The notes: generated by a model from the letters alone, not told the origin. 64,000 nt of DNA from Brachynemurus nebulosus (GCA_035578155.1 JAPWDM010000012.1:12034501-12098500), one strand, 5' to 3'. Counted from the stretch's first letter, positions 47,600-59,668 are shown. A program made the numbers and translations.

Positions 47600-48270
47600 G
47601 GGATATTTCTAATACCTTAAAGAACACAATTATGAAGAAAAAGATCGATTTCTTCCTTCCGAAAGATTCAACCTATTTCAATGTCGACAACAATTACCTG
47701 AGCCAGTTTTCCGATTCGACGTCTTCATTTTTAGTCGAATAAACCGATGCTTACCATATTTCTGACATCATTTACGACATTTTTCTTATATAAGAAAATA
47801 TTTTATTTTATTCAAATAAATTTTTTTTTCATTTAAAGAAAAAAATTCAAAGAAATTTGTAAAACAAATCCTTTTGAGAATGTAAGGATGCAGCAAGTCT
47901 TAATTTTGACCCAGACGGAACGGAGCGATGTTCCGGCACCTCCTAGAAATTTTTAGTTTTTGCAGGATCCGGCACGAGCAAGGGATTTTTTTTTTGATCA
48001 GTGTGTTTAGAAGCTGCAGGATTGAGAGCAAAGACCTATGACAAGCCAAGATTTAGGATTCTTTTTTACTCGTCACTTCATTTTTTGGGAAAAATTTTTA
48101 GGATAATTAAGGAAAAGGTGTTCCGGCACCTACACTTTTAGAAATTAAGCCCTATGTGATGCAGTAGGTATAGCATGTTAGGTACTTGTCACTACAGAAA
48201 AATTTTATTTTTAATGAATTTTTTTTAATACTTATATATTTTACATTCTAAGACCATTGTTACAATTAAG
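47600..48270. other. Intergenic, minor repeat words
   Basis: GTTCCGGCACCT occurs twice (47931, 48121) with CGGCACGAGC between, probably an old decayed element. No gene. Confidence 0.35.
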
Positions 48271-48274
48271 TTAA

Positions 48275-49148
48275 AGGAGGGGTAAGGTACTAAAATCACT
48301 TTTTTTTGTTTTTTTTTTTTTTTTTTAACTGAATACATAATATCACAAGAATATTGTCTCAAAATTTCAAGTTGATTGGAGCAAAATTGACGAAGTTATA
48401 AGCATTTTGGTTGTTACCTGGCAGATGTCTCGCTCTCTATATATCTCTCTCCCTCAGTTATATTATAGAAATTTGAATGCAAGTACAAACGTGTTTATAG
48501 TTTATACCTGTACTGTATATTTTGTCAGTGTAGGGTACAAAATTTAGTTTAGCTGTAAGTATTCTATATCAGTTTTATACAAGAATTTTTAAGTGTTCAA
48601 AACTTTAAAGCGTTTTCCCCACAGCTCACGTTTTCAAAGTCGGTGTCCCTCATAACGTGAAAACTACAACACCGATCATTTTGAACACTATTTCTGTACA
48701 TAATTTATGAGGTAACGCTGGAGAGTATTTTTCAAATTTGTTAATAATTTTTATTTTACAATAACAAATTAGCCAATTTTTTTCGCAAAAAATCGTGTTT
48801 TTCCTTTGTAAGTGTTCCAAAAAAGTGAAAAATTGAAATTTCGAAAAACCCTCCCAGCGTTACCTGAGGAAAACTATTATCTAACGAATGAACTTTAATT
48901 TTTCTATTTTGGATGATTCAGCACCAAGTTATGAGAGGCACCGCAATTTTACTTTTTTCCGAGACACGCCCGAATAATTGCTGCCATTACTGCATTTTTT
49001 AATATTTCTTCGTGAACATTTTACACAATATTCTTCGGATGGCATACTTTAGTGTACCACTGGTTTTAATAAAGTAATTTTAACTGTGTCGCCACAAAAA
49101 AATAACAAAAACATGGCTTTTTTTGTACGAATTAACCTTACCCCCTCC
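48275..49148 (-). mobile_element. 874 bp TTAA-flanked element, full copy (inverted)
   Basis: TTAA at 48271-48274 and 49149-49152. Ends AGGAGGGGTAAGGTAC on the left and, inverted, GGAGGGGGTAAGGTTAATTC on the right. Exactly the length of the 56381 copy. Internal words AACTTGGTGCTG (inverted), GCTCACGTTTTCAAAGTCGG and GATTGGAGCAAAATTGACG are shared. No persistent frame. Confidence 0.8.
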
Positions 49149-49154
49149 TTAATA

Positions 49155-50340
49155 TTTCTATTTACTAAAAATTAGATAAAAATAACTTCATTTTACTTCC
49201 ATTATTATTATCTGTCAGTTAATTAATTTCTGTCCTTATAAATATAAAACTACTAAAATTCAACAAATCTATATAGAAACCCAAATAAATCAAAATGAAT
49301 TTTAAAATTAAAACAACTGAAAACACATTTATTATGCATTTAAGTGATATCAGATATTTGAATTTTGTATTAACTCAAAGCCGTAAGTTATTTTATGGTA
49401 AATATGCGATAAATTATTCCTAGATAGGTACTTCAATCGAATCATTTTACCGAGAGGTACTTTGACTTCTTATGGATTCTGGTTCTGACCGGATGATATT
49501 TAATCTCAAACTCGATTTAGAAATAATTTAATTATTATTGTACTGAAATCCTTTCACTATAGTCACTGTGATAGAGTTTTAGAAATTCGATAGAGTCGAG
49601 TTTACTAACCGTACAGTAGTTAATTAAACGTCAAAAACCAATTCTAGGAAGTTCCGTAATAACGCTACTTAAACTCTTTAGCTTCTAGAATTTGAAAATT
49701 GAGTACCTATAAACTTTTTTTTTAATTCAGTTTGACGACTGCTTCAAACTAGATCTGTTACACTGACTTGGATTATCTTTTTTTTTAGTTTCATGAATTT
49801 TTAATCAAATATTCTCTTGTTATAACCGCATTTTTAGAAGAAATTTTTTAATATAAATATTTTCAATCTGAATGCAAAAGGAAAAACCCAACCCAGATGT
49901 ACATAGATAGACAGACGCACACACATATTTAATAAAACTTTTATGCTACGAATATCCTGATGATGATGTCGACCTCAACTCTCGCTCAAAAGTCACACAA
50001 TATCAATGGAAAAAAGTTCCTTTCTATGTATACGTTACGGTATCTTTCCGCTATACCTATTTCTTTTACACAAATATTAACTGTTCAAGTAAGCAAATGG
50101 CGACCGTAGAGCGGGGAGAGGGGTGTGAGGGAAGGGGTATGCTCATGGTCCCAACCTCCTCCCATTTCGTCCTGTTTATCATATTATAAGCAAGTGAATA
50201 ATAATATTTTCTATATGTTCCTATAATATATGTAAATCAAATTTTCTATAGGTTATACACCACTTTTCTACACATGTGAACAAATTTATTTGAACTGATG
50301 GATTGTACGATATGTGTGATATCTTGCAATCCTTGAATCA
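49155..50340. other. AT-rich intergenic stretch
   Basis: No gene or repeat recognised; a GC-richer patch at about 50100-50170 has no TIR. Confidence 0.4.
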
Positions 50341-50344
50341 AAAT

Positions 50345-50471
50345 CAAATATTGTAGTGTTTAGCGAATTTTCGAATCAAAAATTTATCTAATTTTTAAAT
50401 CGAACATTCAGCTATTACAGCCACGTAGAAATTTGTTTTGAGGTCTCTAGAAATCGAAAATAATGTTCACT

Positions 50472-50551
<80 letters not shown>

Positions 50552-50570
50552 TGTGAGTTTTTTGAGAGTT
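50345..50570 (-). mobile_element. Helitron-like miniature with (TA)n, inverted 3' part
   Basis: Minus strand ends in GATTCGAAAATTCGCTAA (CTAA, hairpin partly lost). It contains GGCTGTAATAGCTGAATG, AGAGACCTCAAAACAAATTT, TTTCGATTTCTAGAG and (TA)n at 50477-50549. Confidence 0.6.
50477..50549. repeat. (TA)n microsatellite inside Helitron-like copy
   Basis: Pure TA run at the family's microsatellite site. Confidence 0.98.
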
Positions 50571-50574
50571 GCCA

Positions 50575-51725
50575 TTTCTATTACAACCAAATTTTTATGA
50601 TAGAAATGGTACCAGAAAAGGTTCTTTTCTTGGATGTAATGGAAATGTAACTAAGAAAAATACTATCGGTTGAAGTAGCCTCAAGTACATATGCATATTT
50701 TTACCGCCTAACTGATAAATTAAAGAAAAATTAAAAAATTAAACTTGGATAAAAAAATTTGAAAAAAAAGTAGATACCATAATAAAAATTGTTTAAAAAT
50801 ATTCTTTGAAATATGCAATTTATATAATTGCACAAAAAACATCGTGTTGACGAACGTTAAAATGAAATATTAATTATTGAAATTAATATTCGGGTAGAAT
50901 TTGATGTGTACACGTATATAATATACATATACAAGGTCAAATCAGACCACTAAATTTCAATCAACAACTGTGTATGCATTGATGTCATAGATCAGTATAT
51001 AGGTGGTACGTATAGCAATCACCCGTATACCCGACACGATATGACACATGAACAAGCACATGCTCTGTATGCATAACATACAGGTATAGTGTTTTGTGGT
51101 AGCTACATAACATTATTCTATAGTGTTTTGTGGACGCGCACGAACGTCTTTAAAATCCTTTGAAAAGTCGTTTTTCGGACCAACGACAACACTGCATAGT
51201 AAGCTGACACAAAAATTTACCTCATTCGGTATTAACGAAACAGAATATTGTTGTAGTACTGATATATATATTTTTTTTTGTACTTTTCGTATTCATTTCA
51301 TTATGTGTACTTTATATTTATATGGTGAGGAGAGCTATGTAGCTCTGTTGTAGCTCTGTGTACCTCACTGGATGGTTACTGCTGCCGCTATGACTGCTCA
51401 TTCATTCCATTTTTATAATAATAATTCTTATTATGCTTGAAATAAGCGAACAATGAATTTATCCTGAAGGGATTCTTTTTTAGCTTTTTTTTCCTCAATT
51501 TTTTTTCTCTGCGTCGCTTTTATTTTTATTATTCCCTGGCAAAATTTTTTCTTTTTGTAACATATTGCATATTATATTTTAATGTTTTATTATATGTATG
51601 TATATGTGTTTCTTTTTCTTCCAATTTTGTTGTTTTTTTCTTTTTAGATTCAGTCTCTTGATATTTTAATATTTGACTTTTTTCTTCTTATTTAGAGAAT
51701 ACATGCAAAGACTACTTTTTATTTT
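50575..51725. other. Intergenic, no gene recognised
   Basis: The short frame at 51123-51353 has no domain. AT-rich with T/C runs near 51470-51680. Confidence 0.4.
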
Positions 51726-51730
51726 GTTTA

Positions 51731-52666
51731 GGATAAGTGCGGGAGAGATGCCGCAGTAGCCATAGTTCGTCCGTTGATTGATAGATAGCCATATTAATGG
51801 AGTATATGTTTTAAATAAGTTACTTATTTAAGCTGTATATGGTAACATTTATGATTAGTCCATCAGTTTAATAATTATCCAACTTTTTATTATTGAAAAG
51901 TAAGTTTTTTAACATAATATTTTATCAAGCCGTTAATTCATTAGAATTTAAGAATGTATATTTCATTGTTTTAATGAAAATGAGTTTTATTATTAATTTA
52001 GGTATATTTTAAAAGTACTGTATAAAATTTTAGGTTGGAATTCCGCACTATGCTTGCTATAGCAACATACGACATCTATCCCAACAAAATGGAGAGATGC
52101 CGCATTTAAAGTTGGCATAGATACCGCATCATATTACATCTTAAAAACATAGAATTATATACCTTAATTATGCAGTTTTTTTTGTTTTGGACTGTAAATT
52201 ATGCCACGTAAATATACAAGATCCATTAATGGATCAGGAAGAGCCCTCATGTTAGTGAAAATAACGAAAATACCTAATGATGATTGCCTGTGTATTGAAT
52301 GTTTTGAAAAGTACTCAGAAACAAAATAAAAGTTTGACTAAGATGTATAAAGTGCCAAAAATGGTTACATGTGGCATCCGTCATGTATGGAGATGTGTGT
52401 AGAATGCAAAATTTTTAATATGAACTATGCGGCGTTTCACCTTCTTTGATGCGGTATCTCTCCCATAGGTGTGGAAGAGACGCCGCTTTGCAGGCTCAAA
52501 AAAAATGTTAATTATGAATCCTTTATGACTCAAAATTTAAAATTATTTATAATTTTAAAGAACAGTGTTTGCATTTATTGTGTACCAAATTTCAAATCAA
52601 TTAAATGCATACTTTAAGAATTATCATGTGTTTTCCAAATGTGCGGCATCTCTCCCGCATTCACCC
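51731..52666. mobile_element. TA-flanked element with reiterated GGGAGAGATGCCGCA motif and transposase remnant
   Basis: TA at 51729-51730 and 52667-52668. Ends GGATAAGTGCGGGAGAGATG and, inverted, GGGTGAATGCGGGAGAGATG, both continuing CCGCA. The word GAGATGCCGCA or a variant recurs inside at about 52093, 52124, 52427, 52449 and 52479 in both orientations. The interior keeps the transposase remnant at 52201. That and the TA target point to a pogo-type deletion derivative. Confidence 0.85.
52201..52440 (+). pseudogene. Deletion remnant of a pogo-type transposase (N-terminus joined to C-terminal zinc-binding tail)
   Basis: An ATG at 52201 opens a 42-codon frame (stop 52327-52329) beginning MPRKYTR, the way many animal pogo/Tigger transposases begin. 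Near residues 29-38 it shows D-C-L-C-I-E-C-F-E-K-Y-S-E-T, a CxxC plus YSE pattern that resembles C-terminal zinc-finger tails of such enzymes. In a shifted frame after the stop (52357-52425) lie W-H-P-S-C-M..C-V-E-C, completing a PHD-like Cys/His series. The whole catalytic core is missing, so the protein is inactive. Recognition is from motif memory, without a database search. Confidence 0.5.
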
Positions 52667-52747
52667 TATTGTTAATAGCTGATCAATAATTCAGTAGTAA
52701 AATGTTGAATTATCTACTTGCAAATCAAGCAGAAGATTCCTGGAATC

Positions 52748-53640
52748 ACTGGCGTAGGCAAAATGGTATAGGAATGGGCGTTAGCCTCCTTTACATCACT
52801 TTTTTTTAAAATTGTACAAAAATTACATATTTATCAGAGAAAAATTGATTTTACCTTAAAGAGATTTTTTTTTTGTAACAGTATTTTTTTTGTAATTTCA
52901 ATATTACCGATGTGCTTGTGAACATTAATAAGTATGGTGAACTTTTGTTCGTATTTGAGCGTGTTTTCTAGTCTAGCGAATAGTAAATAGGGAATAGTAA
53001 AACAAAAACATTACTCTTCAATTTTTATCATCTAGTTATTATTATTTTAAGAATATAATTATAGAAAAATTTTCATATAAAGAAAATGAAAATTCAAGAA
53101 CTTGGAGCGATTTAAATATAGCCATGTTAAAAAAGTGATGTGCTAGTTAACATGAATTTGGGGCTTGTGTTTATCTGTAACAGAAAAAAGAAAAAGATTC
53201 TGGTTTAGATAGGCTAGGATTCTGATAGGAACGATAATGAAAAAAAATTTTAAAAATCTAAAAATAGCGACTGTTTGAAAGAAATTATTTTTTTAACTTT
53301 TTTCTCAAAGTTTTTTATTTTTTAACAATAGTAAAAATATTCGTAGTCCCTACCATAAAGCAACATGTACTGAAAGTACATGCCAAATTTAAAGCCAATT
53401 GGATAATTAGAACTTGAGATATCATGTCGACCAACTTGAAAAATGTAGTTTCAAGAAAAATCCATTTAAAGTTTTGAAAGTAGGTATAACACCTGATACT
53501 GAAACCCACTGTATTAAGTTGGTTATAACTTTATAAATTTTCAAAATTTTTAAATTTCCTTGTGAGGATACATTTTTTAAAGGTCTATACTTTCAGAAAA
53601 TGAAACAAAATGATCAAGTTTTAAAAAATTCTAGACCACA
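52748..53640. repeat. Decayed repeat; right part shared with the hAT element at 43.25 kb
   Basis: CACTGGCGTAGGCAAAATGG at 52748 resembles a hAT end. At 53390-53440 AATTAGAACTTGAGATATCA and TGTAGTTTCAAG match 43260-43320. The region gives an approximate outgroup for the miniature insertion at 42791. No gene. Confidence 0.45.
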
Positions 53641-53644
53641 ATCT

Positions 53645-54620
53645 GCCTTAAGCATACGCTAATGAATGTTTAAATATAAACGTTCGTTATTATTAAGTTA
53701 GCAATTCGGATCTTAAAGGTTAGTTGGAATTGAGTCGTATCCTTTTTACACTACTAAATTCATGGACATTCAAAGGCAAAACCATTCAGACTATTCTAAA
53801 TTAAAGATTCTTCATTCTTCCATTCGAAAAAAAAGTTAATTCTTATGGATTTTATTGTCGATTATTATTTAAATAATAATTTTTCTTAATAACGCTAACA
53901 AGGACATATGTTAATTTGGGTCACATATTTTTTTTTTATTAAGAAATATATAAAAATGTTTTAATTTTTTTACAAACACTGTATTTACTGCATGATCAGG
54001 GACACTTATTCGTATGAAAAGTAAACTTTTTTAGATTAGTGCTTAGGTGATTGCATATTTTAGCTCAACAAATCGAAGTAATTACGAAAGAAGACGGTTA
54101 TTATGATTTCCATCAGAAAGTAAAATTACTAAATAGGTTAAATTGTCACATTAAAATAACAGAAAAGTATAATAAATAAATCGAATTTCAGTTTTGTTTC
54201 ATGGAAAAATAAAAAAAAAAGATGTTTTCAGATATAGATATCAGTGTCTGACAGTTACCTATATAAGCGTGTAAACATATTTTTGTAATAAATATTCTCA
54301 ATAGAAAATGAAAGCGGTTCGCCCGTAATAAAAATGGTAACTCTCGAAAAACTCATACTGTATATAATATAGAATAAAAAACAATTTTATGCAAAGCACA
54401 CTGCCAAGGTTACTTAACGCATTTCCACTGGTGAAGAGTCCACAAAGCTTAAAGTCTTTTTAGAGAAATTAAACGAAAAGTAAAATTGTTTATTCATTTC
54501 TGCAAAAACGAATAAATTGACAAGGATCAAATTAACTAAAAATGGTATGACGTCATCAAAAAGAATTTAACAAATGAGACAAAATTTGACTTAGTAAATA
54601 ATAATAACTTTTGCCTACAA
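53645..54620. other. Intergenic, no gene recognised
   Basis: The stretch near 54035-54085 (GGTGATTGCATATTTTAGCT, CGAAGTAATTACGAAA) repeats words from 4875-4962. Otherwise AT-rich. Confidence 0.4.
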
Positions 54621-54628
54621 TAGACTGA

Positions 54629-55247
54629 TGGCCGATTGCACCAACATTAATTTACTCAAAACTTAATGGCCATTAGTAAATCAGAGATTAACTAACTCCG
54701 ATTTGTCTGTTAACCATTTAAAATATACCAATGGTTAACTAATGTACGTTAACGATTAATTTTGACTAGCAACAGTGTCTGATTTGTTTTTATAGGACAT
54801 TAAATGAGACACAAGAGAAGCAAATGCTAGTAAGTTGATAATATCGCATGGTTAAAAAATTTAAATCTGCATATTTTGAAATAGGTAGCGCCTACTTGAT
54901 TTATATAATATTAGAAAATATATAATTTATGTTTACGTATTATAAAACATTTTGAAACTGTGATTTAAGTATATTTCAAGTAAGAAGTATATTTTAATAG
55001 TAGAAAAAAATTAAATATAAATTTTAATAAATATAAATACTATGGAAACTAGCATCAAAATATGGACTAAACGCTGATTAAATATTTAATTGCCCAATAT
55101 CCATCCATTAACTTAACGGACGACTTAATCATCAGTTAACAAAAATTAACCTTGATGCAACAGATAATCAGAGATTTTAACTACAGTTAAAGTTAATCAT
55201 TGATTAAGGTCTTAACGGCCGATTAAAAATGTTGGTGCAATCGGCCA
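54629..55247. mobile_element. 619 bp MITE with TGA target duplication (Harbinger-like?)
   Basis: TGA at 54626-54628 and 55248-55250. Ends TGGCCGATTGCACCAACATT on both strands, followed by looser inverted homology through TTAATGGCC / GGTCTTAACGGCC words. Three-base duplications are usual for PIF/Harbinger. No transposase. Assignment rests on target size only. Confidence 0.65.
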
Positions 55248-55889
55248 TGAGTTTAGGACTTTAACGGTTTGAAGATTTCAATCCGCAGTTATTTTTTAGA
55301 GGAAGTAACCCTATAGTCATCTGACATGGTGAACGAAAACTGTTCAAAACCTTCAAAAGAATGGCTAATTCATGGGATTCGAATCCATAGTCTGTAATTA
55401 CTCTAGGACTTCACAAATATTTCATCAAAATGTTGCAAATATAATACTGTTTTTTCAAGATACTTCGTAACATTTTCTGATAAATGAACCATAGGTCTAA
55501 AATACGACAAAAGAAACTCTTTTTTGTCACAGGTACCCCGGATCACAATGTCCGCCTCGTTATCTGTTTGAGTTGAATAAAAAATTAATTATATTTAAAG
55601 TAATCAATTACTTCATATCTAGAAAAAAAATCATTAAGTAATAGTAATTAAGACTAAGCACATTTTTCATGTTTCTGAAAAAAATTACTTTTCAAGAAAA
55701 AAAAATGTAAAAAACAGAACATTCAATTGATTATAAATAAGATTAATTAATTATTGTTACAACTGAAAGTTACATATTAAATTGAAAATATTAAATATTA
55801 ACGGGAGCAAAAATTATAAATTTTTAATCATACTGGGTTTTAATATAAACATTAAGAGTTTGTAAATTAAAACATATAATAATATAAAT

Positions 55890-55970
55890 CAGCGTTTCTC
55901 AACCATTTCTCACTCACTACCGGAGAAAAATCATGGATAATTTTTTGGCGAACCGGCCGGTCACATATAG
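55890..55970 (+). mobile_element. hAT-like end fragment
   Basis: CAGCGTTTCTCAACCATTTC is a common hAT start. No right end was seen before the satellite begins. Confidence 0.4.
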
Positions 55971-56009
55971 GGTTAAATAAGACAATAAATTTATATTTAA
56001 CTCAACATG

Positions 56010-57480
56010 TCGCTTTTTAGGACCACTTGGCCGACCAATTTCAGATAATTCAGATAAATTTCGACACTTTCTTAAGCATTACAAGAATGTTTAAAAGTAT
56101 GTAGTTCTTTAATTTTAAATAGAATTCTTGTAGCTTAGAAACATTTCCGCCATTAGTTAGAATAACATTAGGTCGTGTAATATGAAATGTCTTTTCTCAA
56201 AAACTTGGTGTACCACAAAATTCAGATAAATATCGACACTTTCTTAACCATTAGGAAACTATTATAAGCAGAAACATTTCCACCATTATTCGGAATAACC
56301 TTAGCTCATGTAATATGAAATATCGTTTTCCGACCACTTGGTCAACCATGTAATTCAGGCAAATATCAACACTTTCTTAAGGAGAGGGTAAGGTTAATTC
56401 GTACAAAAAAAGGCATGTTTTTGTTATCTTTTTGTGACGACACAGTTAAAATTTCTTGATTTAAACCAGTGATACATTAAAGTATAACATTCGAAGAATA
56501 CTGTATAAAATTTTTACGAAGAAATATTAAAAAATACAGTAATGGCAGCAATTATTCGAACGTGTCTCGGAAAAAAGTAGAATTGCGGCGCCCCTAATAA
56601 CTTGGTGCTGGATCATCCGAAATAAAAAAAATTAAAGTTCATTCGTTAGATAATAGTTTTCCTCAGGTAACGCTGGGAGGGTTTTTCGAGATTTCAATTT
56701 TTCACTTTTTTGGAACACTAAGATCGAAAAAACACGATTTTTGTGAAAAAAATTGGCTAATTTGTTATTGTAAAATAAAAATTATTAACAAATTTGTAGA
56801 AAACTCTCCAGCGTTACCTCGTAAATTATGTACAGAAATAGTGTTCAAAATTTCAAAGGGATCGGTGCCGTAGTTTTGAAGTTATGAGGGGCACCGACTT
56901 TGAAAACGTGAGCTGTGAGGAAAACGCTTTAAAGTTTTGAACACTTAAAAATTCTTGTATAAAACAGATATAGAATACTTACTGCTAAACTAAATTTTGT
57001 ACCCTACACTGACAAAATATACAGTACCGGTATAAACACGTTAGTACTTCCATTGAAATTTCTATAATATAACTGAGAGAGAGATATATATAGAGAGCGA
57101 AACATCTGCAGGTAACAACAAAAATGCTTATAACTTCGTCAATTTTGCTCCAATCAACTTGAAATTTTAAGACAATATTCTTGAGATATTATGCATTCAA
57201 TTAAAAGAATAAAAAAAAGCAAAAAAGAAATTATTTTAATACCTTACCCCGCCCTTAAGCATCAAACAAATGATTAAATACAGTTTCTTAAATTTTAAAT
57301 TAATTCTTGTAGCCTGGAACCATTTCTGTCACTATTTGGAATAACATTAATTTGTGTAACATGAAATGTCGTTTTCCGACCACTTACTCGGCCATGTAAC
57401 TCTGGTAATTATCAACGCTTTCAGAGATAACAAGAGCTGTTTAAAAACAATTATTTAATTTTCAATGTAATTTTTGTAGC
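56010..57480 (+). repeat. ~170 bp-unit satellite, interrupted by a TTAA element
   Basis: Units carry ATTCAGATAAATTTCGACAC, TTTCTTAAGCATTACAAGAA, GTAGCTTAGAAACATTTCC, GGAATAACATTAG and GTAATATGAAATGTCGTTTT. Landmarks recur near 56050, 56221 and 56357, then resume after 57258. The 874 bp element splits one unit at TTAA. Confidence 0.65.
56381..57254 (+). mobile_element. 874 bp TTAA-flanked element, full copy
   Basis: TTAA at 56377-56380 and 57255-57258. Ends GGAGAGGGTAAGGTTAATTC and, inverted, GGGCGGGGTAAGGTATTAAA. The uninterrupted satellite unit reads TTTCTTAAGCATTACAAG at about 56069, i.e. one TTAA, whereas here TTTCTTAA and TTAAGCAT are split by the element. No transposase frame. TTAA-specific movement is known for piggyBac-type and Kolobok-type enzymes; I cannot choose between them. 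Confidence 0.85.
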
Positions 57481-57484
57481 TTGG

Positions 57485-58285
57485 GCACATATCGAAAAAA
57501 TGACTTTATCTCATACCATTATATTTTAGACGTTTTAGACGACTAGAAGGCCTTTTTAATAACCTTATCAAACATTTCCCCCTCTCCCATCAACACCCCA
57601 CAAAATATAATTTTCCTTAATAGATCTTAAATACATTTACACCAAAAAAAAGCATAATTATTTTTTCCCATAAAAAACTATGATAAAAAAAAATGAAATA
57701 TATCTTGTGTATAAACATAACGTATTATATTATTGACATTGGCACCCTTTGCGTGAAAATTTGGGGTAAAAAGCGGCAAAGTGTGTAAAAAAAAAACAGT
57801 AATGCCTGATGTCCTCCTGTATGCCCTCTAAAGTCATACGCAGTATGTTTTGTGTATATTGTGTCAGTTTATACGAAAATAGAAAGGGAATAGCATACGC
57901 GCGGTGACATTCAGTCACATTGCAAATCATCATGATTCAATCGGGTGTATTTTATGCTCTAACACAATAAAAAGTACTTTATAGACAACATCCGAAATTG
58001 GTCACGTCGAAAGATTAGAGGGAAACTATCTTTAAGTGTGTTTGGCTGCCTCGCTGAACAGGCCATATTAACAAAGTAAAACTTGGAACTTGAAAAAAAA
58101 AAATGAATCTTCGTACTTTAACGACAAAAATGCATTATCCAAAAACGAGCAAAAAATGTCAACGGATTGAATCGAGTTTGACACGTTTTCATTTTATTCA
58201 AAAAAAAATGTCAAATTCCCATAACAGCCCATGTTAAAATTACAAAACTTTAAAATCGTTTTTCTCAAAATTGGGGTAGTCAATT
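57485..58285. other. Intergenic, no gene recognised
   Basis: The minus frame at 57730-57933 lacks domain signal. AT-rich. Confidence 0.4.
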
Positions 58286-58291
58286 TTTTAA

Positions 58292-59012
58292 CTTCCCATA
58301 GGAAGTTATTGTAATGGGTCCGATTTTACGAATCGCTAATTTTGACATATCTCCACTTTTCAAGGTCACTAGAATCCGAATCCATCGTTTTTAGCGTGAT
58401 GTCTGTGTGTGCGTTTATTAGTTCGTTCGTTCGTCAATTTTTTTTGTCTCGCATATCTCGAGAACAAATGATGATATTATTATCAACTCCGGACTAATTT
58501 CATTAGATGCGTAATCAAAAAATGAAGACCGGATAAAGTTTTCAGCACATTCGGATTAGCCGTTTGTTTTTTGTGGTAAAAAAACGGAATTAACTTTATT
58601 AAGATAACATAGATTATATGGATTTTTTAGCATAACATTATTATATAATGGCCTAAGAACCTTCTTTGATGTTAAAAACGCTAGTATTTTATTACAAATT
58701 TAAAAAAAAAAAAAGAAGAAAAAAAAAACGAAATTTAAAACTTGAAAAAATTAGTTTTTTGTCAAAATATATTTTTTCTCGCATATCTTGAGAACAAATG
58801 ATGTTATCATTTGTTTGACAAGGGTGGAGCCCTCATCCTTAGGTACAGACGGCGAAGCCCCCGGTATGGTGCAAGGGGCAAAGTCTCTATCGGGAGCACA
58901 GGGAAGGAGTCGCCTGAAATGAAAAAAGAATTATTTACGTACAGTAGTCTCTAGTCTTTAAGGACACCCAATGGGAAGTTGACAGTGTGGATAGACCTGT
59001 CCCCCAAATTAT
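58292..59012 (+). mobile_element. ~700 bp interspersed repeat, copy 3
   Basis: Begins AACTTCCCATAGGAAGTTAT and ends CCAATGGGAAGTTGACAGTG before GACCTGTCCCCC. Highly similar to 16728-17440, including the GC-rich AGACGGCGAAGCCCCC tail. Confidence 0.8.
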
Positions 59013-59014
59013 TT

Positions 59015-59660
59015 TCTTTGGTACGGGCACGTATTAAATTAAATAAATATCTAGAGAAGTTTCGTTAAAATTTCTTGAAAAATCGTTCTTCGGAGCAACT
59101 ACCTTAAATCAGGTATTTTACCACTAAGGCCAGTTTAATAAACTTAATCGTTATAAAGATAAATTTTCGGTTTTGTTAAGATTCAACTAGACTCAGACAA
59201 TATTTTATGAGTTTACTGAAGGAATATTAATAATTTTTTCAACCACTTGAATCGCAAGTTAGCGTTTATACAGCCTCAATTAATTTGGCTCGAATTTTTA
59301 ATTTAAGTTTTTTAAAAATTATTTGACATTTCAAAATGCTAAATAATGTCGAAAAAATTTTAGTATTAATTCACCTTATTTTTGTCTTAAAGTTAATTCT
59401 TGTTTCAATCACGACGTTAATAATGTCCTAAGACGCGAAATTTCCGCCACATTCCCTGGCACTCTCAAAATTTTAAGTCCTATAAGTTCTCGGATTCTCA
59501 GACTGCATCCGAAACAATAAAAATAGTATACTTATGCACCTTGATAAGTTATATAGGTACTACTAATCCTTGTAAGCTGACTGATCAAAGTAAGAATTTT
59601 AATTCCCAAAAGTCAGTTTTTAACTTTTTACCCTGTATAGGACTAATTTCGTACTCCAAT
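59015..59660. other. Intergenic, no gene recognised
   Basis: AT-rich. No repeats or frames of note before the microsatellite. Confidence 0.4.
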
Positions 59661-59665
59661 TTTCG

Positions 59666-59668
<3 letters not shown>

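Noticed and set aside
55370..55395. tRNA T-arm-like GGATTCGAATCC
   Set aside because: No acceptor, D or anticodon arm is found around it; it is a short chance palindrome.
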